Positions 1-6,444 of a stretch of DNA of 6,510 bases are shown here, piece by piece. The position numbers were made by a program, and so were the translations under genes. The first letter of the stretch is position 1, and each line of letters starts with the position of its first letter. The notes beneath the pieces were generated by a model, which did not search any database, was not told the DNA's origin, and was given only the letters and a program-made list of their open reading frames with translations. The DNA lies in NCBI GenBank assembly GCA_937899305.1, contig CALDJV010000452.1, positions 1 to 6,510 on the forward strand, written 5' to 3'. This stretch comes from an uncultured Cytophagaceae bacterium (GTDB lineage: Bacteria > Bacteroidota > Bacteroidia > Cytophagales > Microscillaceae).

Positions 1-61
1 TAGCTTTGAGTAATTTCACTAAAATCTCGACACTTATTTTGAAAGCGTTACTTAAAGTAAA

Positions 62-76
62 CGCAACTAAGTTGCG
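62..76. promoter_or_regulatory. Fur/Zur-type operator, site 1
   Basis: A perfect 7-1-7 palindrome, CGCAACT-A-AGTTGCG, centred on A69. Self-complementarity extends to 10 bp per arm (59-68 against 70-79). The 7-1-7 geometry is the form typical of Fur-family repressors, including Zur. It overlaps the -33 element (72-74) of the proposed promoter, where a bound repressor would block RNA polymerase. Assignment to Zur rests on the downstream gene being a COG0523 zinc chaperone, a family commonly under Zur control. The sequence alone does not identify the regulator. Confidence 0.7.
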
Positions 77-101
77 TTTGCAGATTATTCGTTTATTTTT
101 G
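72..101 (+). promoter_or_regulatory. Bacteroidota-type promoter of the zinc chaperone gene
   Basis: TTG at 72-74, a 19-bp spacer, then TATTTTTG at 94-101, which matches the Bacteroidota -7 consensus TAnnTTTG at every defined position. The spacing fits the usual 19-21 bp. Transcription would start near 105-108, giving a leader of about 77 bases. The -33 element lies inside palindrome site 1 and the start region inside site 2, as expected of a repressible promoter. Confidence 0.6.
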
Positions 102-114
102 CAATAAAGTTGCA
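100..114. promoter_or_regulatory. Fur/Zur-type operator, site 2
   Basis: An imperfect 7-1-7 palindrome, TGCAATA-A-AGTTGCA, centred on A107. The outer five bases of each arm (TGCAA/TTGCA) match perfectly. Its centre lies 38 bp from that of site 1. It begins at the end of the -7 element and covers the expected transcription start. A further TTGCAA at 130-135 pairs loosely with TTGTAATA at 116-123 and could be a weak third site, but its spacing does not fit 7-1-7. Confidence 0.55.
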
Positions 115-166
115 TTTGTAATACGTAAATTGCAATCCCTATACGCGTAAATAGATATCATTATTC

Positions 167-172
167 AAGGAG
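167..172 (+). promoter_or_regulatory. Shine-Dalgarno-like AAGGAG before the GTPase gene
   Basis: AAGGAG lies 11 bases before the ATG at 184. The spacing is slightly long. It is worth noting because no clear equivalent is seen ahead of the other three genes, as is usual for Bacteroidota. It supports 184 as the true start. Confidence 0.5.
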
Positions 173-183
173 ATCAGAGACAT

Positions 184-1407
184 ATGATAAAAGAAAAAAA
201 ACTTCCAGTAACGGTTTTGAGCGGTTTTCTCGGAGCCGGGAAAACCACCTTGCTCAACCACATTTTGCACAATAAAGAAGGCCTGAAAGTAGCCGTGATT
301 GTGAATGACATGAGTGAAGTGAATGTGGATGCTGAGCTGGTAAAAAATGAAAATACCCTTTCTCGTACCGAGGAAAAGTTAGTAGAAATGAGCAATGGCT
401 GCATATGCTGTACCCTCAGAGAAGACTTGATGATTGAAGTAGAACGATTGGCAAAAGAAAACCGGTTTGACTATTTGCTCATCGAGAGTACGGGCATCAG
501 TGAGCCTGTACCAGTAGCGCAAACTTTCTCGTTTATAGATGAAGAAAATGGCATTGATCTTTCTCGTTTCAGCTATGTTGATACCATGGTAACAGTAGTA
601 GATGCTTTCAATTTTTTTAAAGATTTTGGAAGCCCTGAAACATTGATGGATAGAGACCTGACCGACATGGAGGGGGATTATCGCACCATTGTCAATCTGT
701 TGACTGACCAAGTGGAGTTTGCCAATGTGATTGTCCTAAACAAAACAGATTTGGTGACTGAAGAACATCTTGGTGCTTTGAAAGCTGCCATTCATAAATT
801 GAATCCTGGCGCACGCATCATTGAATCTAGTTTTAGTAAGGTAGCACCCAAAGAAATTTTAAACACAGGCCTTTTTGATTTTGAAGAAGCCGAACAAAGT
901 GCGGGTTGGATTGAGGAACTCAATAAAGGGGAACATACCCCAGAAACCGAAGAATATGGCATTGCATCTTTTGTTTATCGTAGCAAAAAACCTTTTGACC
1001 CTAGCCGTTTTTGGGCGTACATACAAAACAAATTTCCAACCACCATTATCCGAAGCAAGGGTTTGTTTTGGCTTGCCTCTCGTCCCGAACAAGCTTTCGT
1101 ATGGAGTCAGGCAGGCGGTTCTTTGAGGTCAGATAGTGCTGGAGTATGGTGGAGTAGCATGCCTTACGAAAAGCGAATTCAGTTCCTGCCGTTTATAGAA
1201 AACAAAGAACACATTGAAGCAGGATGGCATGCCGAATTCGGAGATCGAAAAAATGAAATCGTGTTTATTGGACAAGATATGGACGAAGCCTCGATTAGAC
1301 AAGAACTTGAAGCTTGCTTGGCCACCGATGAAGAATTGGCCACTCAGAAGTGGAAAAAAGGTTTTGATGACCTTTGGCCAGTACAACGAGTGTATCCACT
1401 AGACTAA
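184..1407 (+). CDS. zigA: COG0523 zinc metallochaperone GTPase (ZigA/ZagA type)
   Basis: A 407-residue cytosolic G3E-family GTPase, thought to deliver zinc to client proteins during zinc starvation. Visible motifs are the Walker A GFLGAGKTT (residues 14-22), the family metal-binding CxCC (C73, C75, C76, in NGCICCTLRED), ESTGISEP (101-108, the Walker B/switch region) and NKTD (186-189, guanine specificity). The CobW C-terminal domain spans about 259-380. Length and the stretch VAVIVNDMSEVNVDAELV match the roughly 400-residue ZigA/ZagA (formerly YciC) branch rather than the shorter YeiR or CobW branches. No histidine-rich loop is present, so metal binding probably rests on CxCC. The start is supported by AAGGAG at 167-172, and MIKEKKLPVTVLSGF is a normal family N-terminus. 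It appears monocistronic, as the next gene is convergent. The upstream palindromes suggest zinc-responsive repression. The family call is firm; the exact symbol is by resemblance. Confidence 0.93.
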   Translation: MIKEKKLPVTVLSGFLGAGKTTLLNHILHNKEGLKVAVIVNDMSEVNVDAELVKNENTLSRTEEKLVEMSNGCICCTLREDLMIEVERLAKENRFDYLLIESTGISEPVPVAQTFSFIDEENGIDLSRFSYVDTMVTVVDAFNFFKDFGSPETLMDRDLTDMEGDYRTIVNLLTDQVEFANVIVLNKTDLVTEEHLGALKAAIHKLNPGARIIESSFSKVAPKEILNTGLFDFEEAEQSAGWIEELNKGEHTPETEEYGIASFVYRSKKPFDPSRFWAYIQNKFPTTIIRSKGLFWLASRPEQAFVWSQAGGSLRSDSAGVWWSSMPYEKRIQFLPFIENKEHIEAGWHAEFGDRKNEIVFIGQDMDEASIRQELEACLATDEELATQKWKKGFDDLWPVQRVYPLD

Positions 1408-1416
1408 AAGTACTTT

Positions 1417-1479
1417 ATCAGGCTCGAGATATGCGTTCTTACCTTCAATTGATTGGGTTACGCATATTTCAGGCCTGAT
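1417..1479. terminator. Long inverted repeat between convergent genes, candidate bidirectional terminator
   Basis: The arms 1418-1435 and 1461-1478 pair at 15 of 18 positions around a 25-base loop, and the A1417-T1479 pair extends the stem. The outer part is ATCAGGC against GCCTGAT and the inner part ATATGCG against CGCATAT. It starts 10 bases after the GTPase stop codon. There is no U-tract on either strand, so it is not a textbook intrinsic terminator. Its position makes transcript ending or 3'-end protection the simplest role. Confidence 0.5.
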
Positions 1480-1491
1480 GATCAATCAAGA

Positions 1492-1521
1492 CAAGCGCAA
1501 TGCTGGTTTGCAGGCCGCTTG
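1492..1521 (-). terminator. Small hairpin just after the lipoprotein gene stop
   Basis: CAAGCG (1492-1497) pairs with CGCTTG (1516-1521) around an 18-base loop, immediately downstream of the minus-strand stop codon at 1524-1526. A competing pairing, AATCAAG (1484-1490) with CTTGATT (1518-1524), involves the same right arm. Neither is followed by a good U-tract. It is a weak candidate for ending the lipoprotein transcript. Confidence 0.3.
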
Positions 1522-1523
1522 AT

Positions 1524-2651
1524 TTATCGCTTTCTTTTTGGATAAAATTGTAGGCAAGGGGCCTCGAAAAACTCAATGCTGTTGTTTGAAAACTTTAACG
1601 AATCGTAGATTATATATTTTTTACGGGTCAATGTGTTAAAAGGATAGGGCTGAGGATGACTCATAAAATGGGTGATTTGAGGCTTGAATACCTCGTAAAA
1701 TGTCTTTTGATCACCACAACCAGTGAGTACTTCGGCTAATTTTCTATCTGTTGCCTTTCTTATTTCATATTGTTTTTTTTGCTCATTCCAGTGATGTTTG
1801 ATGACCACACTCCCTTCCAAAAAAGGATGGTCATAACTACCTATTGGCTTGGTAATGGTATCTTTCAAGGGAATTCTTCCATTGATACGTGCTGCAAACA
1901 GTGCATCAGGGTAATAGCGGTAATTGTATTTGATGGCAATGTACTCCAAGGTGACCTGCGCTACCTCGGCTTCAACATCTGGTATAAAACCTGAAGATTG
2001 GGCATAACCCAAACTACCTAAAGTCACATAATACACCAGCTGCTCATCAATAATACGAAAAAAAACCCGTGCCCTATAGTGATACCCCGAACCCCAGCCC
2101 CGGGTAGAGGTCACCGAAAATATTTTAGTTTGATGGGAAGTATCATAGAGTTTGAACTCATAAAACCGAGTCACCAACATATCAAATAATACATACCAGT
2201 GTTTTTTTATTTTTTTGATGAGGCAAAAACGATCCCAATTGCTACCAAAATGTAAAACCAGTTCCTCTTCTTTTGACTCATCCAAATTGACAAACAACGG
2301 CTTGAGATGGGCATCCGAAGTTTCTGATGAAGCGGTACTTTCACCTTTATCGCTCTCAGGGGCAAGCAGTTGCTCTATTTGGGCGACCAGTTTGTTGACT
2401 TTTGCTTGAGATTGTTTTTTTTGAGGATGTTTGAGTAACCGTAGTTCGGCAATGAGTGGTGCCGGTATTTTTACCAAGCTATCTGGATAAGTTTTAGAAG
2501 AATGTTTTTCTACCAGTCGTTTTGAGGTACCACCAGAAGATTGATTGGTTTGATGAGTAGTTTGTTGTTCATTGGTACCTGACTGACAAGCCCATAAGCT
2601 CGCCCAAAGGCCAATTCCAAGTAGGAATTTTAAATAATTATTGATCACCAT
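1524..2651 (-). CDS. Uncharacterised lipoprotein
   Basis: I do not recognise this family. From the ATG at 2651 the product is 375 residues. It has a type II signal peptide: MVINNY, a hydrophobic core (LKFLLGIGLWASLWA), and the lipidation cysteine C22. The -2 tryptophan is atypical for a lipobox. A Ser/Thr/Gln/Asn-rich tether follows (about 23-45). A segment around 85-115 is charged and possibly helical; the rest is rich in aromatic and beta-strand-like sequence. Residues 119-135 (FVNLDESKEEELVLHFG) loosely resemble FG-GAP or VCBS repeat strands, which is a resemblance and not a domain call. The open frame runs to a TTG at 2696, with ATGs at 2690 and 2687. Those would place 13-14 extra residues before a normal signal peptide, so 2651 is preferred. 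Two later cysteines (312, 366) could form a disulfide. The protein is probably anchored in the outer or inner membrane. It is divergent from the oxidoreductase gene. Confidence 0.75.
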   Translation of the reverse strand: MVINNYLKFLLGIGLWASLWACQSGTNEQQTTHQTNQSSGGTSKRLVEKHSSKTYPDSLVKIPAPLIAELRLLKHPQKKQSQAKVNKLVAQIEQLLAPESDKGESTASSETSDAHLKPLFVNLDESKEEELVLHFGSNWDRFCLIKKIKKHWYVLFDMLVTRFYEFKLYDTSHQTKIFSVTSTRGWGSGYHYRARVFFRIIDEQLVYYVTLGSLGYAQSSGFIPDVEAEVAQVTLEYIAIKYNYRYYPDALFAARINGRIPLKDTITKPIGSYDHPFLEGSVVIKHHWNEQKKQYEIRKATDRKLAEVLTGCGDQKTFYEVFKPQITHFMSHPQPYPFNTLTRKKYIIYDSLKFSNNSIEFFEAPCLQFYPKRKR

Positions 2652-2734
2652 ATTCAAATATACGATAAAGCCGAGAAAGTCTCCCATCATGTACAAAAAA
2701 CAGCATCACCTTCCCTCTCAGGCTTCTCCCAATG

Positions 2735-2766
2735 ACCTGGCACTTGTAAATCTCAGATTATTTTCA
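2735..2766 (+). promoter_or_regulatory. Upstream block shared with the AraC gene, copy A
   Basis: This block starts ACCTGGCACTTGT and ends AGATTATTTTCA. It matches 5456-5486, upstream of the AraC gene, at about 25 of 32 positions with one gap. TATTTTCA (2759-2766) could be a degenerate -7 element, but no well-spaced -33 partner is visible. The block lies 33 bases before the oxidoreductase start and between divergent genes. The likely role is a regulator-binding site or a shared promoter architecture, by inference. Confidence 0.4.
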
Positions 2767-2770
2767 TTCT

Positions 2771-2788
2771 TTAGTATAAAAATACTAA
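2771..2788. promoter_or_regulatory. Perfect palindrome before the oxidoreductase start, candidate operator
   Basis: TTAGTAT-AAAA-ATACTAA is a perfect 7-4-7 inverted repeat that ends 10 bases before the ATG at 2799. The size and symmetry suit a dimeric repressor. The position, between the likely promoter and the start codon, would block transcription or sit within the 5' end of the mRNA. An AT-rich palindrome of this size can occur by chance, so confidence is moderate. Confidence 0.45.
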
Positions 2789-2798
2789 TCCTGAAAAA

Positions 2799-5306
2799 AT
2801 GATGACCTTAGAAACCGATTACCTCATTGTGGGAAGTGGAGCGGTAGGCATGGCCTTTGCCGATGTACTATTGACTGAAACCGACGCCTCCATCATTATT
2901 GTAGACAAATACGCCAAGCCTGGCGGACACTGGAACCTGGCCTACCCTTTTGTAACCTTACACCAGCCTTCCCAGTTTTATGGAGTCAGTTCTAAAGAAT
3001 TGAGCAAGGGTCGCATCGACGAAGTGGGATTGAACAAAGGATTGTTTGAACTGGCTTCAGGTGCTGAAGTCAGTGCTTATTTTGATGAGGTCATGAAGGA
3101 TACCTTCCTGCCTTCGGGTCGGGTACAGTATTTTCCATTATGTGAGTATCAGGGAAATCACCAGTTTGTTTCGTTGATTACGGGTGAACAATACGAAGTA
3201 AAAGTAAAAAAGAAAATGGTGGATGCCACCTATCTAAAAACGACAGTTCCTGCTACCCATACCCCCAATTTCGAAATTGCCGAAGGTGTACAGTTTATGC
3301 CACTCAACGATTTACCCAAAATCACGACGCCTCCTGAAGGGTTTGTGGTGATTGGAGGAGGCAAAACTGGCATCGATGCGTGTATTTGGCTCTTGGAAAA
3401 CAAAGTAGACCCGGATAAAATTACTTGGATTGTCTCGCGGGATGCCTGGCTTTTGGATCGCCAAAACACCCAACCTACCAATGCTTTTTTTGAAAGTTCT
3501 ATTGGAATGATGGCCAATCAGTTTGAAGCCATTGCTCAGGCTACTTCGGTGGACGATTTATTTGCCAAATTGGAGGAAAAAGGGGTACTGGTTCGTATTT
3601 ATGAGGATGTCCAGCCTACGATGTTTCACGGAGCTACCATTAGCCAGATGGAACGGCAAGCACTCAAAAAAATTAAAAATGTGGTAAGAATGGGACGGGT
3701 GCAACGCCTCGATAAAGATCAGATTGTGCTGGATCAGGGCACCATGCCTACCCACCCCAATGCCATTCATATAGATTGTTCAGCCAGTGCCATTAGCAAC
3801 TTGGAAACCAAGCCTATTTTTCAGGGAGACGTCATTACGCCGCAAACAGTACGGGCCTATCAACCCGTTTTTAGTGCGGCGGTCATTGCTTATGTAGAAG
3901 CCAACTATGACACCGAAGCCGAAAAAAACAAACGCTGTCAAGTGGTGCCCCTGCCCAATCACCATACCAATTGGCTACCTATGGCAGCAGCTATGATGCA
4001 AAATCAATTTACCTGGTCGCAAGATAAAAAGCTGGGAAAATGGATTTTAAACAACCGTTTGGATGGCTTTGGGAAAGTGGTAAAAGAAAGGGATCGAAAC
4101 AATGAAAAGCACACCGCCATCCTTAATAAACTCAAAAACAATGGCTTGCCTGCTATGATGAACCTGCAAAAGCTCATCAAGACTATAGCGCCCCAGTCAA
4201 CTGTTGAACTCAAAAACCCTCAATTTCAGGTTCGGAAAAAGACATTTTTTGAAGGTAGAATTAAAACTACTCCAGCTACTGACCTGACTCTAGGTGAAGG
4301 GGATGTATTGGTGAAGATTGAAAAATTTGCCTACACGGCCAATAATATTACTTATGCAGTGGCTGGCGACATGATTGGTTATTGGAAGTTTTTCCCCCCA
4401 GCCGAGGATCCTAATCAAGAATGGGGTATTCTCCCTGTCTGGGGGTTTGCCGAAGTGGTGGAATCTAACTTGGAAGAAATTCCGGTAGGAGATCGTTTGT
4501 ATGGTTACTTCCCTCCTGCCACCCATTTGAAATTACACCCCACCAAAGTATCACAAAAACGGTTTATCGATGGTTCTCCCCATCGCCTTAAATTACCCAT
4601 TGGGTACAATATCTATCAACGGGTACTTGCCGAACCTGGTTATTCTCCAGAGTTTGACCGAGAAAGAATGTTGCTTTTTCCTTTGCATCTCACTTCTTTT
4701 TGTATTTGGGATGCCTTACAAGACCAAGATTGGTACGGGGCCGAACAGGTCTTGATTTTGAGTGCCTCCAGCAAAACCAGCATTGGGCTGGCCTATGCCC
4801 TCCAGGCCGACGAAAAAGCGCCTAAATGCATTGGAATTACTTCGCCCCGTAACCTGGAAATGGTGCAAAACTTAGGCTTGTACGATCAATGCCTGACTTA
4901 TGACCAAGCTACTACCGTTCAAAACGTCCCGACCGTCATCGTAGATATGTCGGGCAATGCCAATGTATTGCTTGCCCTGCATCAGTACTTGGGAGACCAT
5001 ATGAAATTTACTAGTAATGTTGGGCTCACTCATTGGGACAATGCTTCTGCTAAACCTAAAGAGGGCATCATTACCGACCGTAGTCAATTTTTCTTTGCCC
5101 CAGGGCATATACAAAAACGCATGAAGGAATGGGGTCCGGCAATATTTGATCAAAAGACTACTGATTTTTTAAAAACCACTGCCGCCAAAACCAAGCAATG
5201 GTTAGAATTCAAAAAAGTGGAAGGCCTGGCTGGGCTTATGGAAGTACATCCAGCAGTTTGTTCGGGGAAAATACCCGCCAAACAAGGGTTGATTGTTGAA
5301 ATGTAA
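2799..5306 (+). CDS. Fusion protein: FMO/BVMO-like flavoprotein plus DUF2855 domain
   Basis: An 835-residue, apparently cytosolic two-part oxidoreductase. The N-terminal half (about 1-455) has an FAD-binding GSGAVG (12-17) and GGHWNLAYP (42-50) followed by QPSQFYGV, the layout of the GGxW...YP...P...Y region in flavin monooxygenases. A second Rossmann motif, GGGKTG (186-191), is followed by SRDAW (213-217), a plausible NADPH 2'-phosphate contact. DCSASA (326-331) sits where FMOs carry their third conserved motif. After a linker (about 455-480), the C-terminal part (about 480-835) matches DUF2855, a family related to medium-chain quinone oxidoreductases. Shown there are AYTANNITYAVAGDMIGYW (511-529), WGILPVWGFAEV (542-553), ASSKTSIGLAYAL (656-668), in place of the usual glycine-rich nucleotide loop, and FFAPGHIQKRMKEWG (765-779). 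DUF2855 is usually a free protein of about 350-370 residues. Substrate and reaction are unknown. ATG 2799 is chosen because the FAD motif follows directly; ATG 2802 is equally possible. Confidence 0.85.
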   Translation: MMTLETDYLIVGSGAVGMAFADVLLTETDASIIIVDKYAKPGGHWNLAYPFVTLHQPSQFYGVSSKELSKGRIDEVGLNKGLFELASGAEVSAYFDEVMKDTFLPSGRVQYFPLCEYQGNHQFVSLITGEQYEVKVKKKMVDATYLKTTVPATHTPNFEIAEGVQFMPLNDLPKITTPPEGFVVIGGGKTGIDACIWLLENKVDPDKITWIVSRDAWLLDRQNTQPTNAFFESSIGMMANQFEAIAQATSVDDLFAKLEEKGVLVRIYEDVQPTMFHGATISQMERQALKKIKNVVRMGRVQRLDKDQIVLDQGTMPTHPNAIHIDCSASAISNLETKPIFQGDVITPQTVRAYQPVFSAAVIAYVEANYDTEAEKNKRCQVVPLPNHHTNWLPMAAAMMQNQFTWSQDKKLGKWILNNRLDGFGKVVKERDRNNEKHTAILNKLKNNGLPAMMNLQKLIKTIAPQSTVELKNPQFQVRKKTFFEGRIKTTPATDLTLGEGDVLVKIEKFAYTANNITYAVAGDMIGYWKFFPPAEDPNQEWGILPVWGFAEVVESNLEEIPVGDRLYGYFPPATHLKLHPTKVSQKRFIDGSPHRLKLPIGYNIYQRVLAEPGYSPEFDRERMLLFPLHLTSFCIWDALQDQDWYGAEQVLILSASSKTSIGLAYALQADEKAPKCIGITSPRNLEMVQNLGLYDQCLTYDQATTVQNVPTVIVDMSGNANVLLALHQYLGDHMKFTSNVGLTHWDNASAKPKEGIITDRSQFFFAPGHIQKRMKEWGPAIFDQKTTDFLKTTAAKTKQWLEFKKVEGLAGLMEVHPAVCSGKIPAKQGLIVEM

Positions 5307-5330
5307 GCGGTTGATGTTAAAACATATGCG

Positions 5331-5363
5331 CTGCCTGATGGGCTTTCAAAGCTTTTCAGGCAG
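5331..5363 (+). terminator. Strong hairpin after the oxidoreductase gene, likely terminator
   Basis: CTGCCTGA (5331-5338) pairs perfectly with TCAGGCAG (5356-5363). Inside, GCTTT (5342-5346) pairs with AAAGC (5348-5352) around a single C, and two G-T wobbles bridge the stems. It starts 24 bases after the stop codon. No run of T follows (GGTATTTAG), so termination is inferred from stem strength and position. It separates the oxidoreductase and AraC transcripts. Confidence 0.6.
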
Positions 5364-5455
5364 GGTATTTAGAATCACCATTGTTTCATCAAAAGATACG
5401 CAAAGAAATATTGTTTACACCTAAACACTTGCCTTGATCTCCCCCATGCACAAGC

Positions 5456-5486
5456 ACCTGGCTTTTGTCATCAAAGAGTATTTTCA
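5456..5486 (+). promoter_or_regulatory. Upstream block shared with the oxidoreductase gene, copy B
   Basis: This block starts ACCTGGCTTTTGT and ends AGAGTATTTTCA, and is the partner of 2735-2766. TCTCCC also precedes both copies (2725-2730 and 5438-5443), but at 10 bases offset in one and 18 in the other. The end of this copy overlaps the left arm of the inverted repeat at 5483-5492. It lies 93 bases before the AraC start. Confidence 0.4.
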
Positions 5487-5549
5487 GTAACTTGAAACGT
5501 ATTTTATCTTAGGTCTGTTTTATCCATTATCTAAACAATAGTTACTGAA
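5483..5549. repeat. Widely spaced 10-bp inverted repeat in the AraC leader
   Basis: TTCAGTAACT (5483-5492) and AGTTACTGAA (5540-5549) are perfect inverted copies with a 47-base AT-rich spacer. Centre-to-centre distance is 57 bp, a little over five helical turns, so both arms would face roughly the same side of the DNA. It could be a paired regulator site that loops DNA, or the stem of a long leader hairpin. A variant, TCACTGAC (5571-5578), sits next to the AraC ATG. Confidence 0.45.
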
Positions 5550-5579
5550 TTTATCTCTAACTACTAGACATCACTGACA

Positions 5580-6440
5580 ATGCCAAGAATTATTTTTGAG
5601 CAGGTAGCTGTTCAACACTTTAAAGAAGTGACTACCTTGCCTTTTTGCAAATACACCTCTATCCGCTTTTTCGAGATCTTATTTATTCGAAAAGGTAATG
5701 GTTTACTCAAAATCAATAACCACCACATTCCTTATAACGACAATCAAATATTTGTTTTAATCCCTAATGATCAATATAGCTTTGAAATAGAGGCCCCTAC
5801 TACTGTTTCTACTATTAAATTTTTAAGCAATTTCTTCTCCGAATTCTCTTCAAAAAGTGGTCAAGTGCTGCGCAAAGAATGGTTCGACAAAATAGAGACT
5901 ACATTACACGGTGCCCGTCGCACCACGCACATTCAGTTGCAATCTAAAGCCGAAGAAAGTAGCTTCCACTCTCTTTTTACGGTACTTTGTAACGAATACA
6001 ACAATAAAAGCCCCAATAGTGAAGTTGTCATAAAAGCTACTTTACAAGCGATATTGAATATTGTATCGCGAAACCTGAATCATACCACCAGTAAGAGTAA
6101 CGAGTCAAAAATACAAGACATTATCAACTATATTCATCACCATATCAATGATGTAGACAGGCTTTCGAGAAAAGCGCTGGCATCTAACTTCTATTTTTCG
6201 GAGCACTATGTTGGTGAGTTTTTTAAACGTGAGATGGGCATTAGTTTCAAAAAATACATTCTCAACTATAAACTCAGTTTGGTAGAAGCCCGACTCAAAT
6301 ACACTAATTTGACAGTTTCGGAAATTGCTCAAGAACTGGGATTTACCGATAGTAGTCACTTGGCCAAAACGTTTCTATCGTACAAGGGGGTGCCGATTGG
6401 AACCTATCGAGCTGAGGTCAAAAAAACCAATACTCCTTAG
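5580..6440 (+). CDS. AraC-family transcriptional regulator
   Basis: A 286-residue DNA-binding protein. The N-terminal part (about 1-90) has the short-strand, cupin-like pattern of AraC sensor domains (FFEILFIRKGNGLLKINN, then a region around DNQIFVLIPNDQYSFEI). A mostly helical linker spans about 95-175. The C-terminal AraC domain (about 178-280) contains two helix-turn-helix units: LSRKALASNFYFSEHYVGEFFKREMG (195-220, given here as its span and key residues) and LTVSEIAQELGFTDSSHLAKTF (244-265), ending in the family's KGVPIGTYR (269-277). The length is typical. There is no Shine-Dalgarno site; ATG 5580 is the first start and gives a complete cupin. The ligand is unknown. It follows the oxidoreductase gene on the same strand, 273 bases away and beyond a hairpin, so it is probably transcribed separately. 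The shared upstream block suggests it may control both itself and the oxidoreductase. Confidence 0.92.
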   Translation: MPRIIFEQVAVQHFKEVTTLPFCKYTSIRFFEILFIRKGNGLLKINNHHIPYNDNQIFVLIPNDQYSFEIEAPTTVSTIKFLSNFFSEFSSKSGQVLRKEWFDKIETTLHGARRTTHIQLQSKAEESSFHSLFTVLCNEYNNKSPNSEVVIKATLQAILNIVSRNLNHTTSKSNESKIQDIINYIHHHINDVDRLSRKALASNFYFSEHYVGEFFKREMGISFKKYILNYKLSLVEARLKYTNLTVSEIAQELGFTDSSHLAKTFLSYKGVPIGTYRAEVKKTNTP

Positions 6441-6444
6441 TTCA

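Noticed and set aside
859..1126. Overlapping open frames on both strands inside the GTPase gene
   Set aside because: They lie within a well-conserved coding sequence in other frames and their products have no family features or start signals.
2655..2662. TATATTTG on the minus strand, a full TAnnTTTG match just before the lipoprotein ATG
   Set aside because: It would place the transcription start on or inside the ATG at 2651, and no TTG lies 19-21 bases upstream, so it is probably chance.
2652..2696. Extended lipoprotein start (TTG at 2696 or ATG at 2690/2687)
   Set aside because: The extension puts a second hydrophobic stretch before an already complete signal peptide, and no ribosome site supports it; the shorter start is preferred, though not proven.
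3230..5153. Several minus-strand open frames inside the oxidoreductase gene
   Set aside because: All are shadows of a continuous 835-codon frame with recognisable motifs; their products look like random translation.
5364..5455. Possible small RNA or small gene between the hairpin and the shared block
   Set aside because: No open frame with a plausible start and no convincing secondary structure or promoter was found.
5505..5512. TATCTTAG as a -7 element for the AraC gene
   Set aside because: One mismatch to TAnnTTTG and no TTG at the right distance upstream; not strong enough to list as a promoter.
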